Source of the DNA: Flavobacterium nitrogenifigens
GTDB lineage: Bacteria > Bacteroidota > Bacteroidia > Flavobacteriales > Flavobacteriaceae
Reading direction: 5' to 3'
Length of the DNA: 64,000 bases
Assembly: GCF_003254565.1 (NCBI RefSeq)
Contig: NZ_QJRI01000164.1
Location: 1 to 64,000 of the forward strand
Positions 33,658-43,395 of the stretch are shown piece after piece. Made by a program: the position numbers and the translations under genes. The notes under the pieces are model-generated. The model saw only the letters and a program-made list of their open reading frames with translations, was not told where the DNA came from and ran no database searches. The first letter of the stretch is position 1. The number at the start of each line of letters is the position of its first letter.

Positions 33658-35418
33658 CTAGAAAAAAGTCAATCCAAAACTCCATCCGATCCAACCCAGA
33701 ATATCTCTACTGTTATTTTTGATTATAGTAGAGTGTTTGGTACGATCTTGAACAAATGTCGAAGTGTTTGCATTACCGTATTTATCTTGTTTCTCAGACC
33801 AATAAAAATTCAAAGAAGGACCTGCAGATAGCGCTACACCTTTGCACAATTGAAAAGAAAAAGAGGAATCAAATTTAGATAAGGAATTATAGATATCCCA
33901 GTTTCCTAGATAGAGATACTGCGTGCTAAATTCGGGATTAAAAGTGAAGCGTTTCCCTAACGGAATGTTCTTTCCTAATCCGATTCCAAAAGAAAATAGC
34001 TTTTCTTCGTCTTTTCGATCACTTCTTCCCGCCATCAAAATCGTATACATTTTATGATCTCCTGTTTTCACAGAAAGATTAATATCTGAAATTTCGTTGC
34101 TTGTAACACTGATTTTCTTGTAACCGCCTTTTTTAAAGTTTAAGAGACCAAAACTATAACCAGAAGGCGAATCTGTAATGTTGACTAATCCAAATTGGAC
34201 TCCTTGTAATTCTTTAGCGTAATTAAAAAGTCCTGTAATTTGAGCGCCTCGTACAGTGTCTTTTCCAATATTGCAAATCCCTGAAAGCTGTAATCCGTTT
34301 TGCGACCCCTTTACAGTGTTGCTAATTCCTGCAATTTGAAGTCCTTTTGAATCTTTATACACATTGTTATAAATTCCGCTCATTTGCAATCCAATTTGCG
34401 ATCCTTTCACACTGTTATGAATACCGCTTATCTGCAATCCTCTTAAATTGCCAAAAACATTATTATAGATTCCGGCTAACTGAATTCCGTTTACAGATCC
34501 TCCAACGGTGTTAAATATTCCGGCCATTTGAAGCGCATCGACATTCATACGGTTAATATTATAAAGCCCAGCCATTTCTAATCCGCGAACTCCTGCATTA
34601 TAACCTCCCAAAATATTTAAAGAAAAATTATTTACGATTTGAGTATTCAGCATTCCTCGCGTACTAATACTCGGAACTAAAGAAGCCTGTACGGGAACTT
34701 TAGAAATAAATCCGCCCAGATTGAGCGTTTGTATTCTTTGTTTGGAAGAAATAAAGAAACGGCCAATTCCTGATCTTTCAATTTCAGAAAAATCACCATC
34801 AATATAATCTGTTTTATTCTTTTTGTCTCCCATCTGAATTTTAATTTCAGAGAGAAACACCATCGTCACCGTTTTATAATTCTCCTTAACGGCTGTCAGT
34901 TCTATGGCTTGAGGCGCATTTTTTAATCGAAGTTCAAAAAAACCATCCTTATTGGTCAATGTAGATATCAGTGCATTTTTCTCCAATACACTCACATTTT
35001 CAATGCGATTGTTCGTTTTTGTATCTATAATATAACCAATTACAATTTGCTGTCCGTCACTCATAACGGTATTTTTCTCCAATACTAGAGCCAATTCTAA
35101 AGGAGCATAACGCACAATAATGTATCCCGGCGATTCTTTAAATTCATATTTGGCACCTAACAACTGATCTAAAACTCCTTTTATGGTACTATTATCGGCA
35201 TGAATGCTAACGATACTATCTTTTACAGCTAGTTTGCCATAATAAGCAAATCTAAAACTTCCTTTTTCTTCCATTAAATCCAAAACATTGCTTAATGGTT
35301 TCTTGTCTGCATGAACAGATATTTCGTTTTCTAATATTGACTGAGCATTTACCTTAAAAAAGATGCTCGAAATGATCAAGAAAATAACTGTAAAAACAAG
35401 CTTTGTTATACTTGGCAT
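33658..35418 (-). CDS. secreted STN/carboxypeptidase-regulatory protein with GLQxxGIxN repeats
   Basis: The 586-residue protein has a signal peptide (to about residue 25), an STN domain (about 30-105, LSNVLDLMEEKGSFRFAYYG), a carboxypeptidase-regulatory-like domain (about 125-200, VIGYIIDTKTNNRIENVSV) and then about eight repeats of 20 residues with the pattern LQxAGIxNxVxGSxxGLQ (about 270-425). The end looks like a beta-strand membrane or surface domain finishing in Phe-Phe, as outer-membrane proteins do. It resembles the N-terminus of TonB-dependent transducers, but no TonB-box receptor barrel or plug is evident. Function is unknown; outer-membrane location is inferred. Confidence 0.75.
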   Translation of the reverse strand: MPSITKLVFTVIFLIISSIFFKVNAQSILENEISVHADKKPLSNVLDLMEEKGSFRFAYYGKLAVKDSIVSIHADNSTIKGVLDQLLGAKYEFKESPGYIIVRYAPLELALVLEKNTVMSDGQQIVIGYIIDTKTNNRIENVSVLEKNALISTLTNKDGFFELRLKNAPQAIELTAVKENYKTVTMVFLSEIKIQMGDKKNKTDYIDGDFSEIERSGIGRFFISSKQRIQTLNLGGFISKVPVQASLVPSISTRGMLNTQIVNNFSLNILGGYNAGVRGLEMAGLYNINRMNVDALQMAGIFNTVGGSVNGIQLAGIYNNVFGNLRGLQISGIHNSVKGSQIGLQMSGIYNNVYKDSKGLQIAGISNTVKGSQNGLQLSGICNIGKDTVRGAQITGLFNYAKELQGVQFGLVNITDSPSGYSFGLLNFKKGGYKKISVTSNEISDINLSVKTGDHKMYTILMAGRSDRKDEEKLFSFGIGLGKNIPLGKRFTFNPEFSTQYLYLGNWDIYNSLSKFDSSFSFQLCKGVALSAGPSLNFYWSEKQDKYGNANTSTFVQDRTKHSTIIKNNSRDILGWIGWSFGLTFF

Positions 35419-35805
35419 ATAAAAGGGATATAATAATTTGATGTATTAAATCTTGGATCCAATGATTACATTTTCAAAATTACCTGAATTCCTATATTTT
35501 CAATACCCTTTCTTATATTTTTTTTTATATAATTGGCATCACCAGTATTACAACGATTTAGTTGAAAAACAACGGTAATAAGCGTAATTTTTACACATAA
35601 AAAGTATCACAATAAAGACCAAAAGTGAACGATTTTACCCCTTATTTTTCAGCATTTTTCTCTAACTTAGCGGTCTACATTTTGAAATGTAAGATTAAAA
35701 TAACCATTGTTTTTTGGCAAAACATTGAATGAAAAAGAATTACCATACTTTCTCTTACTTTTTGCTGCAAAAACATTCTTCTAATAATTTAGTTAATTGA
35801 AAACT
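35419..35805. other. divergent gap without recognisable elements
   Basis: The region between the STN gene and gnd is AT-rich. I find no repeat family and no clear consensus promoter; TACTTTTTG near 35757 is one base off the usual -7 spacing. Confidence 0.4.
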
Positions 35806-37215
35806 ATGAGCAAATTTGATTTTGGAATTGTAGGACTCGGCGTAATGGGTCGTAACCTACTTTTAAATATCGCCAGCCATAACTTTGCGGCTGCAGGTTT
35901 AGACTTAGACACCGAAAAAGTCAATTCTCTTCAACAAGAAGCCGATGCCAATCACACTATTGAAGCAACGACAGATGTAAAACATTTTGTGGAGCTTATT
36001 CAGCAGCCAAGAGCGATTATGTTATTGGTTCCTGCTGGAAAACCAGTTGACAGCGCTATCGCTAGTTTATTGCCTCACTTAGACAAAGGAGACATCATTA
36101 TTGACGGCGGAAACACTTATTTTACTGATACTGACAGAAGATTTATTGAATTGTCTGAAAAGGGAATCCACTTCTTTGGAATGGGAATTTCTGGTGGTGA
36201 AAAAGGCGCTCGTTTCGGTCCTGCTATGATGCCTGGTGGAGATCAGAAAGCTTATGAAAGATTACGTCCTATTTTTGAAGCAATTGCGGCAAAAGTAGAC
36301 GGCGAACCTTGCGTAGAATATTTAGGAAATGGTTCTGCTGGAAACTACGTAAAAATGGTTCATAACGGAATTGAATACGGAATCATGCAATTGATCTCTG
36401 AGATTTATGACTTAATGAAAAGAGGTTATAATCTAGATGACGCAACGATTCAGAAAACTTTTGAAGAATGGAACCAAACTGATGATTTAAGATCGTATCT
36501 GATTGAAATCACAGGAAAAATTCTAAAACAAGAAGATACAGACGGAAGTCTTTTAATTAATAAAATCTCGGATTGGGCAAGATCTAAAGGAACAGGAAAA
36601 TGGACTTCGCAAAATGCAATGGATTTACAAGTTCCAGTTCCTACAATAGACGCAGCGGTTAACATGCGCGATATGTCTAAAACAAAACCAGAAAGAATTG
36701 AAGCTGCTAAAAAATTAGTTTGGAACGCTGATGAAGCAAATGTTTCTCAAAACGAAGCCATTGCATCTTTAAAATCGGCTCTGTTCTTTTCTATCGTAGT
36801 AACTTACGCTCAAGGTTTAGCTCAGCTTCACACAGCTTCTAAAGAATACAACTACGGATTAAATCTAGAAACGGTTGCTAAAATCTGGCGTGGCGGATGT
36901 ATTATTCGTGCGACTATTTTAGAAGATTTTAGAAAAGCGTATGTAGCAAAATCAGATTTGCCAAACTTGCTTTTAGATTCTGGAATTGCTTCAAAACTAA
37001 CCGAAAACCAAGCAGGAATGCGTGCTGTAATTCAGTTTGCTGTTCAAAAAGGATTGCCAGTTTCAGGATTAATGAATTCGTTATCGTATTTCGATGCTTA
37101 CCGATCTGCAAATTTGCCAACAAACCTAATTCAGGCACAACGCGATTTCTTTGGAGCACACACTTACGAACGTATCGACAAAGAAGGCGTTTTCCATACC
37201 CAATGGGCTGAATAA
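35806..37215 (+). CDS. gnd: 6-phosphogluconate dehydrogenase, decarboxylating
   Basis: I start at ATG (MSKFDFGIVGLGVMGRNLL); the longer frame uses TTG. The 469-residue protein has the Rossmann motif GLGVMG, GGNTYFTDTDRR and the catalytic region GISGGEKGARFGP and KMVHNGIEYG. It converts 6-phosphogluconate to ribulose 5-phosphate with CO2 and reduced cofactor. It is followed by zwf (33 bases) and pgl, forming an operon for the oxidative pentose phosphate pathway. NADPH from it would feed the peroxide and electrophile defences nearby. Confidence 0.97.
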   Translation: MSKFDFGIVGLGVMGRNLLLNIASHNFAAAGLDLDTEKVNSLQQEADANHTIEATTDVKHFVELIQQPRAIMLLVPAGKPVDSAIASLLPHLDKGDIIIDGGNTYFTDTDRRFIELSEKGIHFFGMGISGGEKGARFGPAMMPGGDQKAYERLRPIFEAIAAKVDGEPCVEYLGNGSAGNYVKMVHNGIEYGIMQLISEIYDLMKRGYNLDDATIQKTFEEWNQTDDLRSYLIEITGKILKQEDTDGSLLINKISDWARSKGTGKWTSQNAMDLQVPVPTIDAAVNMRDMSKTKPERIEAAKKLVWNADEANVSQNEAIASLKSALFFSIVVTYAQGLAQLHTASKEYNYGLNLETVAKIWRGGCIIRATILEDFRKAYVAKSDLPNLLLDSGIASKLTENQAGMRAVIQFAVQKGLPVSGLMNSLSYFDAYRSANLPTNLIQAQRDFFGAHTYERIDKEGVFHTQWAE

Positions 37216-37248
37216 AACAACAAAAAAACAACACAACTAAACCACACA

Positions 37249-38790
37249 ATGACTAAAAATAAACTAAAGAATCCAACCATCATTGTTATTTTTGGAGGAA
37301 CTGGGGATCTAGCAAAAAGAAAGCTCTTCCCCGCTTTTCAAAATCTGTACCTTGACGGACGCATGTCTGAAAAGTTTCAGATTATTGCTCTCGGAAGAGC
37401 TGAGAAAACCAATGAAGATTTTCGCGCTTATGTAGCAGAAAATCTAAATCTATTCTCAAGAAGAAAAGGCATTAATGATCCAGAAACAGAAAAGTTTCTT
37501 TCGCACATCACTTATCACAGTCTTGATATTGACAAGGAAGAATCGTACATTGGATTAAATGAAAAAATCAACAATTTTGATCTAGCTTTTGGCGAACGTT
37601 CAAACCGTCTTTTCTATCTTTCGATAACACCTTCTTTTATCTCGACCATTTCGAGCAATATTAAGAAAATTGGCCTTGCGGCGAATGCCAAACAGGATCG
37701 CATTATTATTGAAAAACCTTTTGGTTACGATAAAGCTTCTGCAATCGAGTTGAATGAAATGCTTTCGCAGACTTTCAAAGAAGAGCAGATTTATAGAATT
37801 GACCATTATTTAGGAAAAGAAACCGTTCAGAATATCTTGGCTTTCCGTTTTGGAAATTCAATGTTCGAACCTTTGTGGAGCCGTAATTTCATTGATTTTG
37901 TGCAGATTACCGTTGCAGAAGAAGTCGGCGTTGAAGAACGCGGCGGATTCTATGAAGGTGTTGGCGCATTGAAAGACATGATTCAGAATCATTTATTCCA
38001 GATTTTATGCATGACGGCTATGGAAGCGCCTGCTTCTTTGGCAGCAGATGACATTAGAAATCGTAAAGCAGATGTGCTGAAATCAATCCGAAGAATTAAA
38101 CCTGAAGAAGTTGATCATTACATTGTACGAGGTCAGTATGACGCTGGAACTATCAACGGAAAACCAGTTCCAGGTTACCGTCAGGATAAAGGAATTGCTC
38201 CAGATTCTAATACAGAAACTTATGTTGCGATGAAAATTTATCTGGACAACTGGAGATGGCAAGGAATTCCGTTCTATTTGCGTTCTGGAAAAAGAATGGA
38301 AGAAAAACAGTCTTCAATCATCATACAATTTAAACCAGTTCCGCATTCTTCATTTTCTTATGGAAAAGAAGGCATGACTCCAAACCGACTGATTATTAAT
38401 ATTCAGCCGTCTATGGACATCAAATTGCAGTTTATGACTAAAAAACCAGGTTTATCTATGTCTTTACGACCTGCCGAAATGGTTTTTGATTATTTTGAAT
38501 GTTCTACTATGTCTCCAGAAGCTTACGAAACTTTGTTAGCCGATGCTTTAGCAGGAGATCCTACTCTATTTATGCGTTGGGATCAGGTGGAAGAAGCTTG
38601 GGATGCGATTGAAACGATTCAGCAGGTTTGGAAAACAACTGCTCCAACCAATTTCCCAAATTACAAAGCAGGAAGCTGGGGCCCAGAAGAAGCCGACGAA
38701 TTATTGGCACGCCAAGGACACAAATGGATTCCGAATACACAAAACATTAAAAAAGAAGAAGAAATTCTAGATGGTACAGATATACAATAA
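37249..38790 (+). CDS. zwf: glucose-6-phosphate 1-dehydrogenase
   Basis: The 513-residue protein has the cofactor motif GGTGDLAKRKLFPA, the active-site signature RIDHYLGKETVQN and the C-terminal region MRWDQVEEAW of G6PD. It oxidises glucose 6-phosphate to 6-phosphogluconolactone. It is the second gene of the gnd-zwf-pgl operon and overlaps pgl by 20 bases. Confidence 0.97.
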   Translation: MTKNKLKNPTIIVIFGGTGDLAKRKLFPAFQNLYLDGRMSEKFQIIALGRAEKTNEDFRAYVAENLNLFSRRKGINDPETEKFLSHITYHSLDIDKEESYIGLNEKINNFDLAFGERSNRLFYLSITPSFISTISSNIKKIGLAANAKQDRIIIEKPFGYDKASAIELNEMLSQTFKEEQIYRIDHYLGKETVQNILAFRFGNSMFEPLWSRNFIDFVQITVAEEVGVEERGGFYEGVGALKDMIQNHLFQILCMTAMEAPASLAADDIRNRKADVLKSIRRIKPEEVDHYIVRGQYDAGTINGKPVPGYRQDKGIAPDSNTETYVAMKIYLDNWRWQGIPFYLRSGKRMEEKQSSIIIQFKPVPHSSFSYGKEGMTPNRLIINIQPSMDIKLQFMTKKPGLSMSLRPAEMVFDYFECSTMSPEAYETLLADALAGDPTLFMRWDQVEEAWDAIETIQQVWKTTAPTNFPNYKAGSWGPEEADELLARQGHKWIPNTQNIKKEEEILDGTDIQ

Positions 38791-39487
38791 CACCGACGAA
38801 ATTAATACTAAAGCAGCAGATCTTTTTGTAGAATCGGCTCAGAAAGCGATTACAGCAAAAGGCCAATTTACAGCTGTTCTTACGGGAGGTTCTTCTCCTA
38901 CTGGGATTTACAAATTATTGGCTTCTGATGCATACAAAAATAAAATAGACTGGAGCAAAGTGTATATTTTTTGGGGTGACGAAAGATGGGTTCCGCTTAA
39001 CGATGATTTGAGTAATGCTAAAATGTCTTATTCAACTTTATTAAGCCACGTTCCTATTCCGCAAGAAAACATTTTTGAAATGTACAAAGATGGCGTAACT
39101 CCTGAGGATTATGCAGCTGAATACGAAAAGTCTATCAGAACTCTTTTAGGAGAAGAAGGCAAATTTGATCTGATTCTTTTGGGCATGGGAGACGACGGAC
39201 ACACAGCTTCTCTTTTTCCAGGTGAAGCAGTTTTAGAAGAGCAAACTAAATGGGTTGATGCCTATTATTTGGCTCCACAAAAAATGTATCGTATCACGCT
39301 TACAGCTCCATTAATCAATAAAGCAGAAAAAATTGTGGTTGTCGCTTTTGGAGAAAAGAAAATCAATGCTTTGAAAGAAGTGACCGCTGGCGAATACAAT
39401 CCGACTTTATACCCAATGCAATTAATCAAACCAGTTTCGGGCAAATTATTGTTTTTGGTGGATAAAGTAGCTGCAGGAACAAACTAA
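38771..39487 (+). CDS. pgl: 6-phosphogluconolactonase
   Basis: The 238-residue protein has TGGSSPTGIY, GDERWVPLNDDLSNAKM and LGMGDDGHTASLFPG, the hallmarks of DevB/SOL-type lactonases of the NagB fold. It hydrolyses the zwf product. It is the last gene of the operon; its start overlaps the end of zwf, and a terminator begins 25 bases after its stop. Confidence 0.96.
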   Translation: MVQIYNNTDEINTKAADLFVESAQKAITAKGQFTAVLTGGSSPTGIYKLLASDAYKNKIDWSKVYIFWGDERWVPLNDDLSNAKMSYSTLLSHVPIPQENIFEMYKDGVTPEDYAAEYEKSIRTLLGEEGKFDLILLGMGDDGHTASLFPGEAVLEEQTKWVDAYYLAPQKMYRITLTAPLINKAEKIVVVAFGEKKINALKEVTAGEYNPTLYPMQLIKPVSGKLLFLVDKVAAGTN

Positions 39488-39512
39488 GAAATTATTTATT
39501 TCCATATAATTT

Positions 39513-39548
39513 AAGGTCTATGCTGAAAAGTGTAGGCCTTATTTTTTT
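39513..39548 (+). terminator. terminator of the gnd-zwf-pgl operon
   Basis: AAGGTCTATGCT (39513-39524) pairs with AGTGTAGGCCTT (39529-39540), with G-U pairs, followed by TTTTTTT. Confidence 0.75.
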
Positions 39549-39557
39549 GATTTTTTT

Positions 39558-39632
39558 TCTCTCGCAGATCTAGCAGATTTGGCAGATATTCTACTTAAAA
39601 AAATCTACTAAATCTGCAAAATCTGCGGGAGA
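39558..39632. repeat. fold-back repeat family C
   Basis: TTCTCTCGCAGATCTAGCAG faces the imperfect complement TCTGCAAAATCTGCGGGAGA. Similar to the elements at 13491-13587 and 16428-16612. Confidence 0.75.
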
Positions 39633-39803
39633 ACTATATGCTTAAGGCAATTCAAAATCAACTACAAAGAACCGGAAAACAAATATTTACAAAACGTATT
39701 TCTTTTTTATTTAATTTTACTTAACACTTTACTAATCAAACAATTAAGCTATAAACTCAATTTCTCAAACTATCGTTATTTTTCTGTTTTAACGAACAGC
39801 ATC

Positions 39804-39983
39804 ATTCCGTAGGAATGTTTAATCGGTAGAACTAAATTTAGTTTACAAATGCACGTTCCGTAGGAACGTTTGATTAATAAAGCAGATGCCTCATTCTCTC
39901 TAAAAAAAAAAACAGGTGTCCCTATGGGACACACAATGCTACGTAATTTATTTTTTTCTACCAACGAGATATTCCTACGGAAT
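39804..39983. repeat. mini-hairpin cluster, family F-like
   Basis: Four 13-base palindromes with 5-bp arms and 3-base loops: ATTCC-GTA-GGAAT (39804-39816), GTTCC-GTA-GGAAC (39855-39867), GTCCC-TAT-GGGAC (39918-39930), ATTCC-TAC-GGAAT (39971-39983). The geometry equals the clusters at 1.4 and 14.3 kb, while the arm bases differ. Confidence 0.75.
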
Positions 39984-40015
39984 ATTAAATTATATAATAT
40001 CAAATCCTTTTTGCT

Positions 40016-41740
40016 ATGAAATATAATTACTTTTTAATGACTGTTTTTCTTCTTTTTGTTTGCTGTAAAGATAAAAACACTGAACCCAAATCAGTTAAAG
40101 TCAGTGCTTCGCAAGGATGTTATATTCCGAAAACGAACGATAAAGATTGGTATACCCAAAACAAAAAAGCGCCAAAGTTTAAAGGTCTTGATGGTGTAAA
40201 TTTTAAAATTACAACCAACAATCCTGAAGCTCAGGAATACTTCAATCAAGGAATGATGTTGGCGTACGGATTCAATCATGCCGAAGCAGCAAGATCGTTT
40301 TACGAAGCTTCGCGCTTAGATCCGAATTGTGCCATGGCATATTGGGGTTTTGCTTATGTTTTAGGTCCTAATTACAATGCGGGAATGGAAGAAGATAATT
40401 TTCAAAGGGCTTATGATGCAGTTCAAAAAGCTAAGAAACTTTCTGCCAAATGTTCTCTGAAAGAAATCGCTATGATTGATGCATTATTAGTGCGTTATGC
40501 TAAAAATCCTCCCGCAGACAGAAAACCACTTGACATTGCGTATGCCGAAGCGATGAAAAAGGTATATACCCAATTTCCTTCAGATCCAGATATTGGTGCT
40601 CTTTACGCGGAATCGCAAATGAATCTGCATCCGTGGGATTTGTATGAAAAAGGCACTGGAATACCTAAAAAATGGACTCCAGAAATACTTGCTGTTTTAA
40701 ACGAATTGGTTAAAAAAAATCCGAAGCATCCGGGCGCACACCATTTTTTGGTTCATGCTGTAGAAGCATCATCACATCCAGAAAACGGACTCAAAAGTGC
40801 TAAATTACTGGAAACTTTAGTTCCGGGTTCGGGACATTTGGTGCATATGTCATCTCATATTTACATTCGCACGGGAGATTATCATGAGGGCACACTTTCT
40901 AACATTGAAGCCGTTCGAATTGATAGTCTGTATTCTACTGCCTGTAATGCGCAAGGCGCTTATCCTCTAGCCTATTATCCGCACAATTATCATTTTTTGG
41001 TGGCTACTGCTGCTTTAGAAGGAAATTCAAAATTGGCTTGGGAATCGGCACAAATATTACAGCAGCACATGTCTCCTAAAATCATGCGTGAAGCGGGTTG
41101 GGGAACTTTACAGCATTATTATAGCATTCCGTATTATATCGCTGTAAAATTCTCGATGTGGGATAAAATCATGGAGATTCCACAACCCGAAAAAGACCTT
41201 GTTTATCCAAATGCCATTTGGCATTATGCCAAAGGAATGGCTTATCTTGGGAAAAATGATATTGCCAATGCCGAAAAACAGCTTGCTTCTCTTAACCAAT
41301 TAGCCAAAGATAAAACCTTAAAAGAAGTTACCATTTGGAATATCAATACAACCTACGATCTTGTTCAGATTGCTAATAACGTTCTTTCAGCAGGAGTTGA
41401 GGCCAAAAAGAATAATTTAGATAAAGCAATTGTACTTTTAAATAAAGCAATCGCAATCGAAGATCAATTAAATTACAACGAACCGCCAGATTGGTTTTTC
41501 TCCGTTAGACATTATTTAGGAGCTGTTCTGCTTAAAGCAGGAAAATATGCCGAAGCTGAAAAAATCTACAAACAAGATCTACAAACACTCCCAAAAAACG
41601 GCTTCGCCTTAATCGGACTTTATAATGCTTTAACCGCACAGAAAAAAGAAAAAGAGGCTTTACAAATTAAAACCTCTTTTGATAATGCTTGGCAGTATGC
41701 TGACTTTGAGATTAAGGATTCTTCTAGTATTTTGGAGTGA
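40016..41740 (+). CDS. TPR-repeat lipoprotein
   Basis: The 574-residue protein has a short lipoprotein signal (MKYNYFLMTVFLLFVCCKDK) and several tetratricopeptide-like stretches (YFNQGMMLAYGFNHAEAARSFYEASRLDPNCAMAYWG; AVLLKAGKYAEAEKIYKQDLQ). A His-rich central part (HPGAHHFLVHAVEASSHPE, HMSSHIYIRTGDYHEG) is typical of a widespread uncharacterised family of TPR proteins. The surface or periplasmic location is inferred. It stands alone between repeat blocks. Confidence 0.85.
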   Translation: MKYNYFLMTVFLLFVCCKDKNTEPKSVKVSASQGCYIPKTNDKDWYTQNKKAPKFKGLDGVNFKITTNNPEAQEYFNQGMMLAYGFNHAEAARSFYEASRLDPNCAMAYWGFAYVLGPNYNAGMEEDNFQRAYDAVQKAKKLSAKCSLKEIAMIDALLVRYAKNPPADRKPLDIAYAEAMKKVYTQFPSDPDIGALYAESQMNLHPWDLYEKGTGIPKKWTPEILAVLNELVKKNPKHPGAHHFLVHAVEASSHPENGLKSAKLLETLVPGSGHLVHMSSHIYIRTGDYHEGTLSNIEAVRIDSLYSTACNAQGAYPLAYYPHNYHFLVATAALEGNSKLAWESAQILQQHMSPKIMREAGWGTLQHYYSIPYYIAVKFSMWDKIMEIPQPEKDLVYPNAIWHYAKGMAYLGKNDIANAEKQLASLNQLAKDKTLKEVTIWNINTTYDLVQIANNVLSAGVEAKKNNLDKAIVLLNKAIAIEDQLNYNEPPDWFFSVRHYLGAVLLKAGKYAEAEKIYKQDLQTLPKNGFALIGLYNALTAQKKEKEALQIKTSFDNAWQYADFEIKDSSSILE

Positions 41741-41799
41741 TTTTAATTTTTATGATTTTTCAAAGTAACTTTTTTATAATCCATTTTAGAAATGTAATT

Positions 41800-41928
41800 G
41801 TAAAAAGTCAGAGACTTTTATTACGTTTAGAAATTCTAAGACCAAAAAAAATTGCGTAAAGTCAGAGACATTTGCGCAGCTTTTCAATTCAAGTATGGCA
41901 CTCTTTGCAGAGTTGGGGCTATTCCATC
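41800..41928 (+). repeat. cassette-bounding structured repeat, copy 1
   Basis: Three palindromic parts in order: GTAA...GTCAGAGAC...TTAC, TTAGAAATTCTAA, and TGCGTAAAGTCAGAGACATT...GCGCA. A looser tail ends in GAGTTGGGG. It lies downstream of the small gene at 41955-42449. Confidence 0.85.
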
Positions 41929-41954
41929 ATATTTTACCGTAACTGTGATGTTTG

Positions 41955-42449
41955 TTAGAACCTCTTATTGATTTCGAAGTATTTAGTATCAGATTCAACA
42001 GTATATTTTGTAAAAAAATCAGCACCCTCAACAATAAATTCAATTGCTCCAACAGGAAATTGAAAAGATACAACGGGGATTTTCAATTCTTCATCATTCA
42101 ATGTCATTCCCAAAAGAAGCTTTTTATCGTATTGCAGCTTATACCATAATCCAGTCTCTATATCTCTCCAGCGAAATGATGGATAAAAATTCATTTTTTC
42201 TTCTATTTCAATATTAGTTAAAAACTCCCATTTTTTCATTTTTATTCCAGCTACAATTTTAGTGTAAAAATAGAAGCTATATCCTGAATTTAAAATTTCA
42301 TTAAAATCCTGAGTTTCTTTATTTAAATTAAAAATCCAAATTAAATCGCCTCCCAGATAATTTGGATCTGTATAGAAATATTGGAAATATCGGACTTCGC
42401 CATTCTCAATTACTTTGAATATATCGCCTCGTTTTATTTTTTTTGCCAT
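41955..42449 (-). CDS. possible Imm26-like immunity protein
   Basis: The 164-residue protein opens MAKKIKRGDIFKVIENGEVR and continues with FQYFYTDPNYLGGDLIWIFN. This KxGDxFxV opening recalls the Imm26 group of polymorphic-toxin immunity proteins, but the match is from memory and only partial. It is cytoplasmic, without signal peptide. It sits between repeat copies 1 and 2, alone on its segment, and no toxin gene lies in the window. Confidence 0.5.
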   Translation of the reverse strand: MAKKIKRGDIFKVIENGEVRYFQYFYTDPNYLGGDLIWIFNLNKETQDFNEILNSGYSFYFYTKIVAGIKMKKWEFLTNIEIEEKMNFYPSFRWRDIETGLWYKLQYDKKLLLGMTLNDEELKIPVVSFQFPVGAIEFIVEGADFFTKYTVESDTKYFEINKRF

Positions 42450-42585
42450 AATCTATTTCTTTTTTATTCCGTATTTAATCCATTTTTTTTCCGCTACTGC
42501 ATTTATCTTGTTATATAATTTTTCCAATTTAAGAGAAATTATTTCTGTTTGTTCATAATATTTAGCTCCATAACAGGAAGTAATC

Positions 42586-42698
42586 GTAAAAAGTCAGAGA
42601 CTTTTATTACGTTTAGAAATTCTAAGACCAAAAAAAATTGCGCAAAGTCGGAGACATTTGTGCAGCTTTTCAGATGAACACTTCGGGGAGCTGGGGTG
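42586..42698 (+). repeat. cassette-bounding structured repeat, copy 2
   Basis: Nearly identical to copy 1 over the first 86 bases. The tail reads GATGAACACTTCGGGGAGCT and is shared with copy 3. It separates two minus-strand genes. Confidence 0.88.
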
Positions 42699-42705
42699 GA
42701 ATTAA

Positions 42706-43179
42706 TTATATATTTAATGGTTTTATATCAACTTTTTTTCCAGTTAATGAGTCATCTTTTATGATTTTTATTTTTGGAAATTTCTCGATATGCAAATTTC
42801 CTTTTACCCTAGTATAATATACATTTTCATTGCTTTCGATATCAATTGCATAAATAGTATCCTCTGTATATCGAATTATTTTCTTTTTAGTCCCCATAAC
42901 AATCAAAATGGAATCGTTTGTTATTTCCCATCTGTAAATACTTGTATCAGGAATATCCGAAAAAATCCATCTTTTGTTTTTTACTTTGCTAAAAGAGTAC
43001 TTCGTTACTTTTCCATTTTTGTCAAACGAAAACGTAAAACCATGGTAATTAGCTCTTTCTCTCGGCCATTCATAATTCCAGTACTGAACAGAATCTTTGC
43101 AAATCAAATATTCAAGTTTTTCTTTCCTATTCTTACAGCTAAAAGAAATTACTAAAATAAAAATAATTATTTTTTTCAT
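42706..43179 (-). CDS. hypothetical lipoprotein
   Basis: The 157-residue protein opens MKKIIIFILVISFSCKNRKE, a lipoprotein signal with Cys at about 15. The rest is rich in beta-strand-like segments with many Lys, Ile and Tyr (FTFSFDKNGKVTKYSFSKV; YRWEITNDSILIVMGTKKKI) and may form a small beta barrel or lipocalin-like fold. I recognise no family. It lies between repeat copies 2 and 3; its stop is 8 bases from the tail of copy 2. Confidence 0.65.
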   Translation of the reverse strand: MKKIIIFILVISFSCKNRKEKLEYLICKDSVQYWNYEWPRERANYHGFTFSFDKNGKVTKYSFSKVKNKRWIFSDIPDTSIYRWEITNDSILIVMGTKKKIIRYTEDTIYAIDIESNENVYYTRVKGNLHIEKFPKIKIIKDDSLTGKKVDIKPLNI

Positions 43180-43263
43180 AGTAAATTAGTCTTGCGGATT
43201 TTCTAAAGTTTTTAAATGAATAAGGTTTGGTAGCGTGGTGATTTTAGTTTTTAAGATGTCATC

Positions 43264-43375
43264 ATAAAAAGTCAGAGACTTTTAGTACGTTTAGAAATTC
43301 TAAGACCAAAAAAAGTTGCGCAAAGTCAGAGACATTTGCTCAGCTTTTCAGATGAACACTTCGGAGAACAGGGGG
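43264..43375 (+). repeat. cassette-bounding structured repeat, copy 3
   Basis: Same three palindromic parts as copies 1 and 2, with a few substitutions, and the tail GATGAACACTTCGGAGAACA. Confidence 0.88.
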
Positions 43376-43395
43376 TAATTTGTTTTGGCTGATAT

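Noticed and set aside
35797..35805. TTG start for gnd
   Set aside because: The ATG three codons later gives the normal N-terminus of 6-phosphogluconate dehydrogenase.
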